From Laribacter hongkongensis DSM 14985 (GTDB taxonomy: Bacteria > Pseudomonadota > Gammaproteobacteria > Burkholderiales > Aquaspirillaceae), in assembly GCF_000423285.1 (NCBI RefSeq), contig NZ_AUHR01000001.1, forward strand, positions 1-64,000: a stretch of DNA of 64,000 nt, given 5' to 3'. How positions within the stretch are numbered: the first letter of the stretch is position 1; each line of letters opens with the position of its first letter. The notes under the pieces were generated by a model. That model was given only the letters and a program-made list of their open reading frames with translations, did no database searches and had not been told where the DNA came from. This document shows, in pieces, positions 45,808 to 55,126 of this stretch. The translations under genes and the position numbers were made by a program.

Positions 45808-46785
45808 ATGCAGCTAGATCATTACGTCCATACACTGGGCCGCCATCTCAAGGCCCGTTTCGGCGAGCGCGTGCACAAGCTCGCGCTCAATGCCGCCTTT
45901 ACCTGCCCCAACCGCGACGGCACGCTGGGCCGCGGCGGCTGCACGTTCTGCAACGTGCGCGCCTTCAGCCGCACTGCCGACATCCCGCTGGCCGAACAGC
46001 TGCAACAGGCCAAGACCGGCGCTGACCGCGCCCGCAAGTACCTGGCCTATTTCCAGGCCTACACCAACACCTACGCCGAAGTCGCCACCCTGCGCGGGCT
46101 GTACGAGGCCGCGCTCACCAGCGCCGACGTGGTCGGGCTGTGCGTCGGCACCCGTCCGGACTGTGTGCCGGATGCCGTGCTCGACCTGCTGGCCGGCTAC
46201 CGCGACCAGGGCTATGAAGTGTGGCTGGAGCTGGGACTGCAAAGCGCCTGCGACGAGACGCTGGCACGCATCAACCGCGGCCACGGCTGGGCCGCTTACG
46301 CCGACGCCGTTCGCCGGGCCCGCCTGCGCGGACTGGCCGTGTGCACCCACCTGATCGTCGGCCTGCCGGGCGAATCACCGGCCCAGCCGCTGGATACGCT
46401 GGCACGCGTGGTCGATGCCGGCGTCGAGGGGCTCAAGCTACATCCCCTGCACATCGTGCGCGGCAGCCGCATGGCAGCACAGTTCCGCCGTGGCGAACTG
46501 GCTCCGGTCGGGCTGGAGGAATACGCCGGCATTGCCTGTGAGCTGATCCGCCATACGCCGCCGGCGGTGGTGTTCCACCGGGTGTCGGCCACCGCCAAAC
46601 GCGACGTGCTGCTGGCACCGGACTGGTGTGCCGACCGCTGGCCCTCAATCCAGGCCATCACCGGACAACTGGCATGCTCCGGCCCCCAGGGCAGTGCACT
46701 GGGCCAGCCGTGGCAGCCGCCTCAGGCCGGTGACACGGCGGCCCGGATGCCTTCGGGTACAGGCACGGTCGTCCCGCTGGCGTAA
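45808..46785 (+). CDS. Radical SAM protein, YhcC/TIGR01212 family
   Basis: 325 residues. The iron-sulfur cluster motif lies in FTCPNRDGTLGRGGCTFCNV, of the Elp3-like C-x9-C-x2-C kind. It continues with LGLQSACDETLARINRGHGW and LKLHPLHIVRGSRMA. The function of YhcC is unsettled; tRNA modification has been suspected. The C-terminal residues overlap the convergent thioesterase gene by 64 bp, which suggests a tail slightly longer than usual. Confidence 0.9.
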   Translation: MQLDHYVHTLGRHLKARFGERVHKLALNAAFTCPNRDGTLGRGGCTFCNVRAFSRTADIPLAEQLQQAKTGADRARKYLAYFQAYTNTYAEVATLRGLYEAALTSADVVGLCVGTRPDCVPDAVLDLLAGYRDQGYEVWLELGLQSACDETLARINRGHGWAAYADAVRRARLRGLAVCTHLIVGLPGESPAQPLDTLARVVDAGVEGLKLHPLHIVRGSRMAAQFRRGELAPVGLEEYAGIACELIRHTPPAVVFHRVSATAKRDVLLAPDWCADRWPSIQAITGQLACSGPQGSALGQPWQPPQAGDTAARMPSGTGTVVPLA

Positions 46786-47138
46786 TCCACCCAGACCAGC
46801 ACCACTTCGCCCACGGCGTAGACCGTGTCCGGGTCGCCCTCACGATAAAAGTGGTGCCGCAGGGTCAGGCTTTTTTCGCCCAGCCGCACCAGTTCCAGGG
46901 TAATCCCGATCCGGGCCGGATAGGTGAATTCGCGCCGGAAACTGCACCGGGTGTCAGCCAGCACCGGCCCGATGCCGTCCGGATTGATCGACAGGCCAAG
47001 GCTGTCGAGCCACTCGACCCGCACCTGTTCGAGATAACGGAAATAATTGACGTTGTTGAGATGGCCGAGCGCATCCATGTCGCTCCAGCGCATGTCGATG
47101 CAATAACGGGCAAACGGGGTCACGGCAGCGTTAGTCAT
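46722..47138 (-). CDS. Acyl-CoA thioesterase, 4HBT hotdog family
   Basis: 138 residues. The hotdog signature is DMDALGHLNNVNYFRYLEQV with the catalytic Asp and the helix start, followed by the beta strands FRREFTYPARIGITLELVRL and GEVVLVWVDYASG. It hydrolyses acyl-CoA or aryl-CoA thioesters; the substrate is not known. It lies 16 bp downstream of the phosphoethanolamine transferase gene on the same strand and may share its transcript. Confidence 0.9.
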   Translation of the reverse strand: MTNAAVTPFARYCIDMRWSDMDALGHLNNVNYFRYLEQVRVEWLDSLGLSINPDGIGPVLADTRCSFRREFTYPARIGITLELVRLGEKSLTLRHHFYREGDPDTVYAVGEVVLVWVDYASGTTVPVPEGIRAAVSPA

Positions 47139-47154
47139 GGTGGTATCCGGTAGC

Positions 47155-48843
47155 TCAGGCGGGTTTGCGGCCAGCGGCGGGCTGGCACCAGTTGTTGCCG
47201 GGATTCAGGCCGCCGTCGGGTGACTGGTAGCCGATGCAGCCCAGCACGCTGTCAAACAGTTCTTCGTGCCGGCCCACGGCACCGCTGGCAGCCCGGGCCC
47301 GCAGCGCTTCCAGTGCCTGCTGGCCGCCGGACGTGGCCACCAGCCGGTCCGACATCCACACCAGCATCGGCACCCGGCGTTGTTCGGGCGGGGCGATCTG
47401 CCGCGGCGTGGCATGAAAATGCACGCCGTCGTCGATCGATTCGCCGTGGTCCGAAGTGTAGAAAACGATGGCCTTGCGTCCGCGCACCTGGTCAATCACC
47501 TGCTTGAGCACGGTGTCGGTGTACAGGATGCTGTTGTCGAACGAATTGAGCAGTTGCTCCTTGTTGCACGCGGCGTCGATGCTGAAACACTCGGGCGTGA
47601 AGCGGGCAAACTCGCGCGGATGGCGTTGCGAATACAGGTAGTGTGACCCCTTGGTGTGCAGGATCACCAGATGCCGGCCGCGCGGATGCTCCTTCAGCGA
47701 CTGCGCCAGCTGCGGCACCAGCAGCATGTCGTCGACCGGCTTGCCGGCATTGCCCTCATCGGCGGCGATCATCTCGCGGAACAGGTAGTCGTCGGCATCC
47801 ACGCTGTCGTAAAACCACAGCTCGCTCTGCATGGCAAAAAGCTCGGAGCTGAACCCCAGCGCCTTGAGCGTGGCGAAAACATTCTCTTCCTTCAGCGTAC
47901 GCGCGGCATCATCACCGGCCCCGCCTTCGCGCACGAACATGCAGCGCAGCGACAGTTTGGTGGCGGTATCGCACGACCAGCCCGGCATGGCGACGAGATT
48001 CGGTTCCTGCGCCAGCAACGGCGTCGTATTGCGCGCATAGCCCAGCAGGCCCATGTGGTCGGAGCGGGCGGTTTCGCCGATGACGAACACCACCGTCACG
48101 TCCTCGCGCTCCGGATCAGCCTGGTAGGCAAAGCGCCCGGCCGGCGCCAGCAGCTCGCCCTGCCGGTACTCGTTGACCTTCTGGTAGGCCACCATGCCCA
48201 GGCCAGCCACCCAGTTGGACGGCAGAAAGCTGTGCGCCAGCACCCCGGCCGAATCCGGGCTGCCCTGGCCGTCATTGCGTACCTCTGCGGCCTTCAGCCA
48301 TTCCAGCGGTGCCAGCAGCATGACCAGCGCCAGCGCCATCGGCGTCAGCGGGCGCCAGAAGGTACGGCGCGACCACAGGCTGCCGTGCAGGCAGTCACGC
48401 AGGCGGGTGCGCCAGACCAGCATGACCGGTACTCCGGCGGTCGGTACCAGCCACAGCAGGAACTGCCAGCCGACCGATTCACGCGACAGGTCGATGTCGG
48501 TGGTCAGCACCGAAATCATCACCCCGTAGCCGATCACCACGTCGAAAAAGGTCATGTAGTACGATGCCGCTGCCGAGAACAGCACCAGCAGGCTCGCCAG
48601 CACGCGATAGGCGCGCCGCCCGGCAAACGATGACAGTGCCAGCAGCAGGTAGGTCAGCGCCATGACGCAGCAGGCAGCCATCAGGACCCCCGGCAGCTGC
48701 GGCCACGCAAGGTCACCGGCCGGCGTGAGGAGCCGGCGCAACCAGACATCGAGATTGAGCAGCCCGCCCACGTAGACAGCCAGCCAGGCCGAGAGGGCGG
48801 ACTGGCTCAGGGACGGGGTCAGCCATGACAGCAGTCGGTTCAC
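47155..48843 (-). CDS. Lipid A phosphoethanolamine transferase (EptA/MCR-like)
   Basis: 562 residues. Five membrane helices (about 15-190) are followed by a periplasmic sulfatase-fold domain. Zinc and catalytic residues are recognisable: Glu in VFVIGETARSDH, the nucleophile Thr in SCDTATKLSLRCMF, Asp-His in FYTSDHGESIDDG and His in HFHATPRQIAPPEQ. Several Cys are placed for disulfides. It adds phosphoethanolamine to lipid A, lowering polymyxin binding. The motif CDTATKLSLRC departs from the more usual CGTATAVSVPC. As a chromosomal gene beside a thioesterase it looks intrinsic, not acquired. Confidence 0.92.
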   Translation of the reverse strand: MNRLLSWLTPSLSQSALSAWLAVYVGGLLNLDVWLRRLLTPAGDLAWPQLPGVLMAACCVMALTYLLLALSSFAGRRAYRVLASLLVLFSAAASYYMTFFDVVIGYGVMISVLTTDIDLSRESVGWQFLLWLVPTAGVPVMLVWRTRLRDCLHGSLWSRRTFWRPLTPMALALVMLLAPLEWLKAAEVRNDGQGSPDSAGVLAHSFLPSNWVAGLGMVAYQKVNEYRQGELLAPAGRFAYQADPEREDVTVVFVIGETARSDHMGLLGYARNTTPLLAQEPNLVAMPGWSCDTATKLSLRCMFVREGGAGDDAARTLKEENVFATLKALGFSSELFAMQSELWFYDSVDADDYLFREMIAADEGNAGKPVDDMLLVPQLAQSLKEHPRGRHLVILHTKGSHYLYSQRHPREFARFTPECFSIDAACNKEQLLNSFDNSILYTDTVLKQVIDQVRGRKAIVFYTSDHGESIDDGVHFHATPRQIAPPEQRRVPMLVWMSDRLVATSGGQQALEALRARAASGAVGRHEELFDSVLGCIGYQSPDGGLNPGNNWCQPAAGRKPA

Positions 48844-49011
48844 GCGCGTGTTCCTCTATAACAACCTGGTTCGGGACCGGTGAACGGCCATGCCGTTCCC
48901 GAGTCGCGCGATCATAATGGTGAGGCCGGCTTCCGACAAACCGCTTGCCGGATTTGCAGCGTGACCGCCGGACAGGTCATCCCTGCCTTTCAGGCTTTTG
49001 ACGCACGGAAA

Positions 49012-49025
49012 CACCCGTACGGGTG
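49012..49025. repeat. 14-bp perfect palindrome upstream of the MscS gene
   Basis: CACCCGTACGGGTG reads the same on both strands. It lies 36 bp upstream of the channel start in the 218-bp gap divergent from the phosphoethanolamine transferase gene. It could be an operator shared by both. Confidence 0.45.
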
Positions 49026-49061
49026 ATTAAAGTGCGGAGATTCACTCTATCAAACCACGAA

Positions 49062-50180
49062 ATGTCAAACACATATTCGTTTTTGCATACCGTCGCAACC
49101 CAGACCCCGGCGATCCGCTCGCTGCACGACCTGTCGGTCTATCACCACCAGCTGTGGGAAATCGTCCTGATCGGTTTCTTCACCCTGATGGCAACGCTGG
49201 CGTGGTACATCTTCGTCAAGCGCAGCGCCAACAAGGAACTGGGGCGACGCGGTGCGCTCTGGCGGGCGTTCTGGCAGGCGTCGTCCCCGGCCATCATCAC
49301 CATCATCGGCATCATCAGCGCCTCGCTGCTGCTGCGCGTGATTGCCCGCGACTGGATTCCCGAACTGCTGGACTGGATTGCACCGTTGCGGCTGATCGCC
49401 ATCGCGCTGGTGGTGGTGCTGGGCATGTTCCGCTACATCAATGCCTCCGAGCGCATTCATGTCGACAACGGCAGCGACAGCACCACGGCCAGCGCCCTGT
49501 CCAAGGTGGCCAAGGCCAGCGTGCTGACACTGGCCTTTTTGGCCGTCGGACAGAATTTCGGCCTGAGCCTGTCGGGACTACTGGCATTCGGTGGTGCCGG
49601 CGGCCTGATCATCGGTCTGGCCGGCAAGGACATCCTGGCCAACTTCTTTGGCGGACTGATGATTTTCGTCGACCGGCCGTTCCAGGTCGGTGACTGGATC
49701 AGTTCGCCCGACCGCAATATCGAAGGTACGGTGGAAAAGGTGGGCTGGCGCCTGACGCGAATTTTCACCTTCGACAACCGGCCGATGTACGTACCGAACT
49801 CGGCGTTTTCCACCATCAGCGTGGTCAACCCGCAGCGCATGACCAACCGCCGTATCAACACCACCATCGGCCTGCGCTACCAGGACCTCGGCCGCATGCA
49901 GGCCGTGGTGGAAAACGTGCGCGCCATGCTGCGCGCGCATCCGGACATCGACCAGGAACAGGTGATCCTGGTGTACTTCAGCGCGTTTGGCGATTCGTCG
50001 GTCAACTTCATGGTGTACTGCTTCACCCGCACCACCAGGTGGGCCGAATGGCTGTCCGTGCAGCAGGACGTGTTCCTGAAGATTGTCGGCATCGTGCAGG
50101 CCCAGGGGGCTGACTTTGCCTTCCCCAGCCGGACGCTGTATTTCGATCCGGCCAGCCTGCCCAAAGCCGGCGGCGACTGA
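49062..50180 (+). CDS. Mechanosensitive channel of the MscS family
   Basis: 372 residues. Four or five N-terminal membrane helices precede the MscS pore helix and beta domain (LLAFGGAGGLIIGLAGKDIL, NFFGGLMIFVDRPFQVGDWI, FDNRPMYVPNSAFSTISVVN) and a C-terminal alpha/beta domain. It is longer than E. coli MscS (286 residues) and closer to YbdG/YnaI-type channels. It opens under membrane tension on osmotic downshock. The ATG at 49062 was chosen; a GTG at 49023 inside the upstream palindrome is possible. Confidence 0.92.
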   Translation: MSNTYSFLHTVATQTPAIRSLHDLSVYHHQLWEIVLIGFFTLMATLAWYIFVKRSANKELGRRGALWRAFWQASSPAIITIIGIISASLLLRVIARDWIPELLDWIAPLRLIAIALVVVLGMFRYINASERIHVDNGSDSTTASALSKVAKASVLTLAFLAVGQNFGLSLSGLLAFGGAGGLIIGLAGKDILANFFGGLMIFVDRPFQVGDWISSPDRNIEGTVEKVGWRLTRIFTFDNRPMYVPNSAFSTISVVNPQRMTNRRINTTIGLRYQDLGRMQAVVENVRAMLRAHPDIDQEQVILVYFSAFGDSSVNFMVYCFTRTTRWAEWLSVQQDVFLKIVGIVQAQGADFAFPSRTLYFDPASLPKAGGD

Positions 50181-50456
50181 TGCAGCAAAGCCGTTGCCCA
50201 GACCGGCGCAATCGCCCCGGTATCTTCAGAACCTTTTGTCCCGGGTTGAAGGGCGAGGAACGTGCTTGCGCCTAGTGACGGGCTGAAGTGCGAACGGAAT
50301 CTTCCTGTGGAAGCAGCCAACGCCGGGATGGCGGGTCAGACAGCTGGTTTTCAGCACTGCACATCCCGCAAGTGTCACAGCCACGTGCAACACCAGCGAG
50401 CCTCAAGCCCTTGATTCACAATAAAAACAAAATAAATCAGACTCTCAGAGAAGCAG

Positions 50457-50531
50457 TGGCGCCCCCGGCGGGAATCGAACCCACATTTGCCGCTTAGGAG
50501 GCGGCCGTTCTATCCATTGAACTACGGGGAC
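50457..50531 (-). tRNA. tRNA-Arg (CCT)
   Basis: 75 nt with encoded CCA on the minus strand. Anticodon stem GCCGC/GCGGC with loop CTCCTAA, T loop TTCGATT, acceptor GTCCCCG/CGGGGGC. It reads AGG codons. It lies 14 bp past the ispB stop on the same strand and may be co-transcribed. The 276 bp between it and the MscS stop show nothing recognisable. Confidence 0.95.
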
Positions 50532-50545
50532 GGGGTGGTAAAGAC

Positions 50546-51514
50546 CTAGGCGTCGCGCTCGACCGACAGCAGTGCCAGTTCGGTCAGCGCCTGCCGGGCT
50601 TCGGAGTCCGGCAAACCAGCCAGTGCAGCGACTGCCCGCTGGGCAGCAGCGACAGCCTGACCATGGGCGTAATCAAGCGCAGAGGTGGATTGTACCGCAG
50701 ACAGCACGGCATCGAAACGCTCGCGGTCAGCCGCCTGCAAGGCACCCCTCACCACGGCAGCCTGGTCGGGCGAGCCATGCTGCATGACGTAGATCAGCGG
50801 CAGGGTGGTCTTGCCTTCGGCCAGATCGTCGCCAAGGCTCTTGCCGATGGTCGCAGCATCACCGGAGTAATCCAGCACGTCGTCGATGATCTGGAAGGCC
50901 GTACCCAGATGCATGCCGTAACCGGCCAGCGCGGCCTCTTGCTCCGGCGTGGCGCCGGCCAGCAGGGCACCGACGCGGCCGGCCGCCTCGAACAGCTTGG
51001 CGGTCTTGTACTGGATGACTTGCAGGTATTCGGTTTCGGTCAGGTCCGTGTTGCCGATGTTGAGCAGCTGCATCACCTCGCCTTCGGCGATGATGTTGGT
51101 CGCTTCGGCCATGATTTCCAGCACGCGCAGGCTGTGGGTATGCACCATCATCTGGAAGGCACGGGTATAGAGGAAGTCCCCCACCAGCACGCTGGCCGCG
51201 TTGCCGAACATGGCATTGGCCGTATCGCGGCCACGGCGTTTGTCCGACTCGTCCACCACGTCGTCATGCAACAGCGTGGCCGTGTGGATGCATTCGATCA
51301 TGGCCGCCTGTTCGTGCACGGCAGGCCCCTGGCAGCCCAGCGCACGGGCCGCCAGGATCAGCAGGGCCGGACGCAGGCGCTTGCCGCCCGCACCAATGAT
51401 GTACTCGGCCACCTGGCGGATCAGCACGACATCGGAATGAAGCGAACGGCGAATGACCTGATCGACAGCAAGCATGTCGTCAGTGATCAACTGGCGGAAC
51501 AACGGGACAGTCAC
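50546..51514 (-). CDS. ispB: Polyprenyl (octaprenyl) diphosphate synthase
   Basis: 322 residues from the GTG at 51514, matching the roughly 323 of E. coli IspB. The two Asp-rich motifs are HDDVVDESDKRRG (first) and QIIDDVLDYSGD (second), with GGKRLRPALLIL near the start. It builds the ubiquinone side chain; chain length cannot be set by eye. The frame is open 42 codons further upstream, but that part overlaps the rplU promoter and is unlike the family. The gene is divergent from rplU. Confidence 0.93.
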   Translation of the reverse strand: MTVPLFRQLITDDMLAVDQVIRRSLHSDVVLIRQVAEYIIGAGGKRLRPALLILAARALGCQGPAVHEQAAMIECIHTATLLHDDVVDESDKRRGRDTANAMFGNAASVLVGDFLYTRAFQMMVHTHSLRVLEIMAEATNIIAEGEVMQLLNIGNTDLTETEYLQVIQYKTAKLFEAAGRVGALLAGATPEQEAALAGYGMHLGTAFQIIDDVLDYSGDAATIGKSLGDDLAEGKTTLPLIYVMQHGSPDQAAVVRGALQAADRERFDAVLSAVQSTSALDYAHGQAVAAAQRAVAALAGLPDSEARQALTELALLSVERDA

Positions 51515-51630
51515 GGCGGGCTCGGTGAAGGTGGACGGGCTGAAACGGGCGGATTGTACCGCATAAAGCCATGACGTAAGCCTGACGCAAGCCGCGCGCC
51601 AGGCAGCCGCCCCCGCCCCGCGGTGAAAAG

Positions 51631-51659
51631 TTGACGCCAATCAGCCACTTGCGTATAGT
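51631..51659 (+). promoter_or_regulatory. Sigma-70 promoter of rplU-rpmA
   Basis: TTGACG (51631-51636) and TATAGT (51654-51659), 17-bp spacing, 48 bp ahead of rplU. Confidence 0.88.
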
Positions 51660-51706
51660 CCGCGCTCTTCCGTGAATGGTCACGGAATGATTCAGGAGTA
51701 AAGTCC

Positions 51707-52018
51707 ATGTATGCGGTCGTAAAAACCGGTGGCAAGCAGTATCGCGTTGCCGTCGGCGAAAAACTCAAAGTAGAACAGATACCTGCAGACATCGACAGCC
51801 AAATCGTACTCGAAGAAGTGCTGATGGTTGCTGGCGGTGACGAGGTCAAGGTTGGCACCCCGCTGGTGGCCGGCGCTACCGTCAAGGCGACCGTCGTGTC
51901 GCACGGCCGTGGCGAGAAGGTCCGCATCTTCAAGATGCGCCGCCGCAAACACTACCAGAAGCACCAGGGCCATCGTCAAAACTACACTGAAATCCGCATC
52001 GACGAGATTTCGCTGTAA
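51707..52018 (+). CDS. rplU: 50S ribosomal protein L21
   Basis: 103 residues, normal length. It starts [20 protein letters not shown] and ends with the basic stretch [20 protein letters not shown]. It binds 23S rRNA. AGGAG lies 9 bases before the ATG. It is followed after 18 bp by rpmA. Confidence 0.98.
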   Translation: MYAVVKTGGKQYRVAVGEKLKVEQIPADIDSQIVLEEVLMVAGGDEVKVGTPLVAGATVKATVVSHGRGEKVRIFKMRRRKHYQKHQGHRQNYTEIRIDEISL

Positions 52019-52036
52019 TCCAAGGAGCAAAGCACC

Positions 52037-52309
52037 ATGGCACACAAAAAAGCTGGCGGTAGTTCCCGCAACGGTCGCGACTCACAGGCAAAACGCCTCG
52101 GTACCAAGGTTTACGGTGGCGAGCTGATTCCGGCCGGTTCCATCATCATCCGTCAGCGTGGCACCCGTTTCCACGCCGGTGAAAACGTTGGCATGGGCAA
52201 GGATCACACCCTGTTCGCCAAGGTCGACGGTTACGTCAAGTTCGTGGTCAAGGGCGCCCTCAAGCGCAAGACCGTGATCGTTGAACAGTACACTGGCGAA
52301 GCTGCCTGA
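52037..52309 (+). CDS. rpmA: 50S ribosomal protein L27
   Basis: 90 residues. [20 protein letters not shown] is the classic L27 N-terminus, whose Ala/His/Lys-rich tail reaches toward the peptidyl-transferase centre, followed by [26 protein letters not shown] precedes the ATG. A terminator follows. Confidence 0.98.
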   Translation: MAHKKAGGSSRNGRDSQAKRLGTKVYGGELIPAGSIIIRQRGTRFHAGENVGMGKDHTLFAKVDGYVKFVVKGALKRKTVIVEQYTGEAA

Positions 52310-52331
52310 TTACAGGCTCCAAGCTTCCCGG

Positions 52332-52359
52332 AAGCCCTATCCAAGCGATAGGGCTTTTT
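52332..52359 (+). terminator. Terminator of rplU-rpmA
   Basis: AAGCCCTATC/GATAGGGCTT stem with a 5-base loop, followed by TTTG and further T. It separates the ribosomal genes from the transporter gene and obgE. Confidence 0.9.
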
Positions 52360-52414
52360 GTTTTTGCGGCATGAGTCTTGCCAGATTCCTTTCAGGTCAG
52401 CAACCTGCGATCCT

Positions 52415-53380
52415 ATGCAGCCATCCAATCGCCACTTCTACGCCGCCGGACTCCTGCTTGCAGGCATCATCCTGCTGGCGGTTTCGCCCATCTTCATGCG
52501 CGAATCCCCGGTCGGCCCTGTCGCCACCTCCGGCTGGCGACTTCTCCTGGCGTTGCCGATGGCCCTGCCGCTGACCTGGCTGGCGCGTGCCCGGGCCGCG
52601 CGTCACACCGCAGCACCGGCCGGCAAGCCCGGCGCCCGCGGCATCATCATGGCCATGATGTCGGGCGCCTGCTTGGCACTCAATCTGGTCGTGCTCAACA
52701 TCGCCGTCTGCGAGATCAGCGTGGCCACCGCCACCTTCCTCGACAACCTGGCCCCGGTTGCCATCGCCTTTCTGGTTTGGTGGCTGTTTGCCGAGCGGCC
52801 GTCGCGCACCCTGCTGGGCGGCCTGACCATTGCACTGGCAGGCGCAGCACTGCTGTGCGGCGTGGCCGGCGATTCCGGTCCGAGCGGCGGCGACGTCATG
52901 CTCGGCCTGCTTGCCGGGTTGGCGGCTCCCGTCCTGTATGCCGGCTATTTCATCTTCCTGCGGCTCGCCAGCCGCGCAGCGGTCTGTGCCCACCAGGCGG
53001 TCTGGCTGTCCACCGTCGGCGCCGCGCTGACACTGGTTCCGATGATGCTGGTCAGCCAGGAGCCATTGCCGTCCGGCTGGCAGGACTGGCTGTTTCTGGC
53101 CGCCTATGCCCTGATCGTGCAGGTCCTGGGGCAGAACTGGGTTGCCCGCGCCATGGCCGACCTGCCCACGGCTCCGGCCTCGCTGGCGCTGCTGCTCCAG
53201 CCGGTCCTGTCGGCCCTGCTGGCCTGGATGTGGCTGGGCGAAGCAGTCGGTCCGCTGGAGTGGTTTGGCGGTGCACTGGTACTGTTTGGCCTCGCAGCCG
53301 GCACGGGTGCGATAAAATGGACACAGTTCCTGCCGCGCAGCGCCCATGCAGCAGCACTGCGGACGCGCACTCCGGACTGA
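52415..53380 (+). CDS. EamA/DMT family transporter
   Basis: 321 residues, ten membrane helices in two EamA halves (about 10-150 and 175-310). Motifs include SPIFMRESPVGPVATSGWRL and FLDNLAPVAIAFLVWWLFAE in the first half, and LLLQPVLSALLAWMWLGEA in the second. These are drug/metabolite exporters of unpredictable substrate. The ATG at 52415 begins MQPSNRHFYAAGL. It sits between rpmA and obgE, genes usually adjacent. Confidence 0.88.
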   Translation: MQPSNRHFYAAGLLLAGIILLAVSPIFMRESPVGPVATSGWRLLLALPMALPLTWLARARAARHTAAPAGKPGARGIIMAMMSGACLALNLVVLNIAVCEISVATATFLDNLAPVAIAFLVWWLFAERPSRTLLGGLTIALAGAALLCGVAGDSGPSGGDVMLGLLAGLAAPVLYAGYFIFLRLASRAAVCAHQAVWLSTVGAALTLVPMMLVSQEPLPSGWQDWLFLAAYALIVQVLGQNWVARAMADLPTAPASLALLLQPVLSALLAWMWLGEAVGPLEWFGGALVLFGLAAGTGAIKWTQFLPRSAHAAALRTRTPD

Positions 53381-53472
53381 TTCCACCCGAGCCACAGGCT
53401 TTTCCCCTTTTTCCCGGCCGGCGGGTCTGCCCCGCCGGTCTTGCCGTTCTGACGAACGGTTCTGGAGCTTGA

Positions 53473-54591
<1,119 letters not shown>

Positions 54592-54698
54592 TTGCTGGCT
54601 GGCAGCTTCAGGGCAGCCAGAACCGGCCGATGCCATTACACTCGCGTCTGGCATCGGCCTGATGCCACTCCTCCCTCTGTGCACAAAGGAATGAACCG

Positions 54699-55073
54699 AT
54701 GAATGCAGCCAAGAAAATCCGCAAGCTGATCGAAAACGGCACGGACGCCGAACAGATCGCCGTGCTGACCGAGCTGGCCCGGGCGCTTGAATTTGGCCGC
54801 GATTTCAATCTGGCACGCCTCTACGACATCGACCAGCGCTACTTCGAGCTGGCGGTCGAGCTGATCAACGACTGGCGCTTCGACCACCACATCGGCGCCC
54901 GCAGCCGGCTTACCACCCTGCTGGTGTCCGGCGAGCCGGCTCCGGCCGAGGCTGCCGTTCCGCCGGTCGACAGCACGCCGGCAACCGGCACCGTGCCGGC
55001 CGAGGCCGCTCCGGCCAGTGACACCCCGGCTGCCGAACCGGCTCCGGCGGCCCGCAAGCGCAAGCGCAGCTAA
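54699..55073 (+). CDS. Unrecognised protein with Ala/Pro-rich tail
   Basis: 124 residues. Residues 1-75 look globular and helical (AAKKIRKLIENGTDAEQIAV, FGRDFNLARLYDIDQRYFEL). Residues 80-118 are low-complexity Ala/Pro/Thr, ending in RKRKRS. No signal peptide or membrane segment. AAAGGAATGAACCG carries its ribosome site. It lies 107 bp after obgE and 53 bp before ampG on the same strand. The basic end hints at nucleic acid binding, but this is only a guess. Confidence 0.75.
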   Translation: MNAAKKIRKLIENGTDAEQIAVLTELARALEFGRDFNLARLYDIDQRYFELAVELINDWRFDHHIGARSRLTTLLVSGEPAPAEAAVPPVDSTPATGTVPAEAAPASDTPAAEPAPAARKRKRS

Positions 55074-55126
55074 GCCCATGCGTGGCAGAATGCCGGTTTG
55101 CTGAACCCGCCGGCCTGCCCGCTTGC

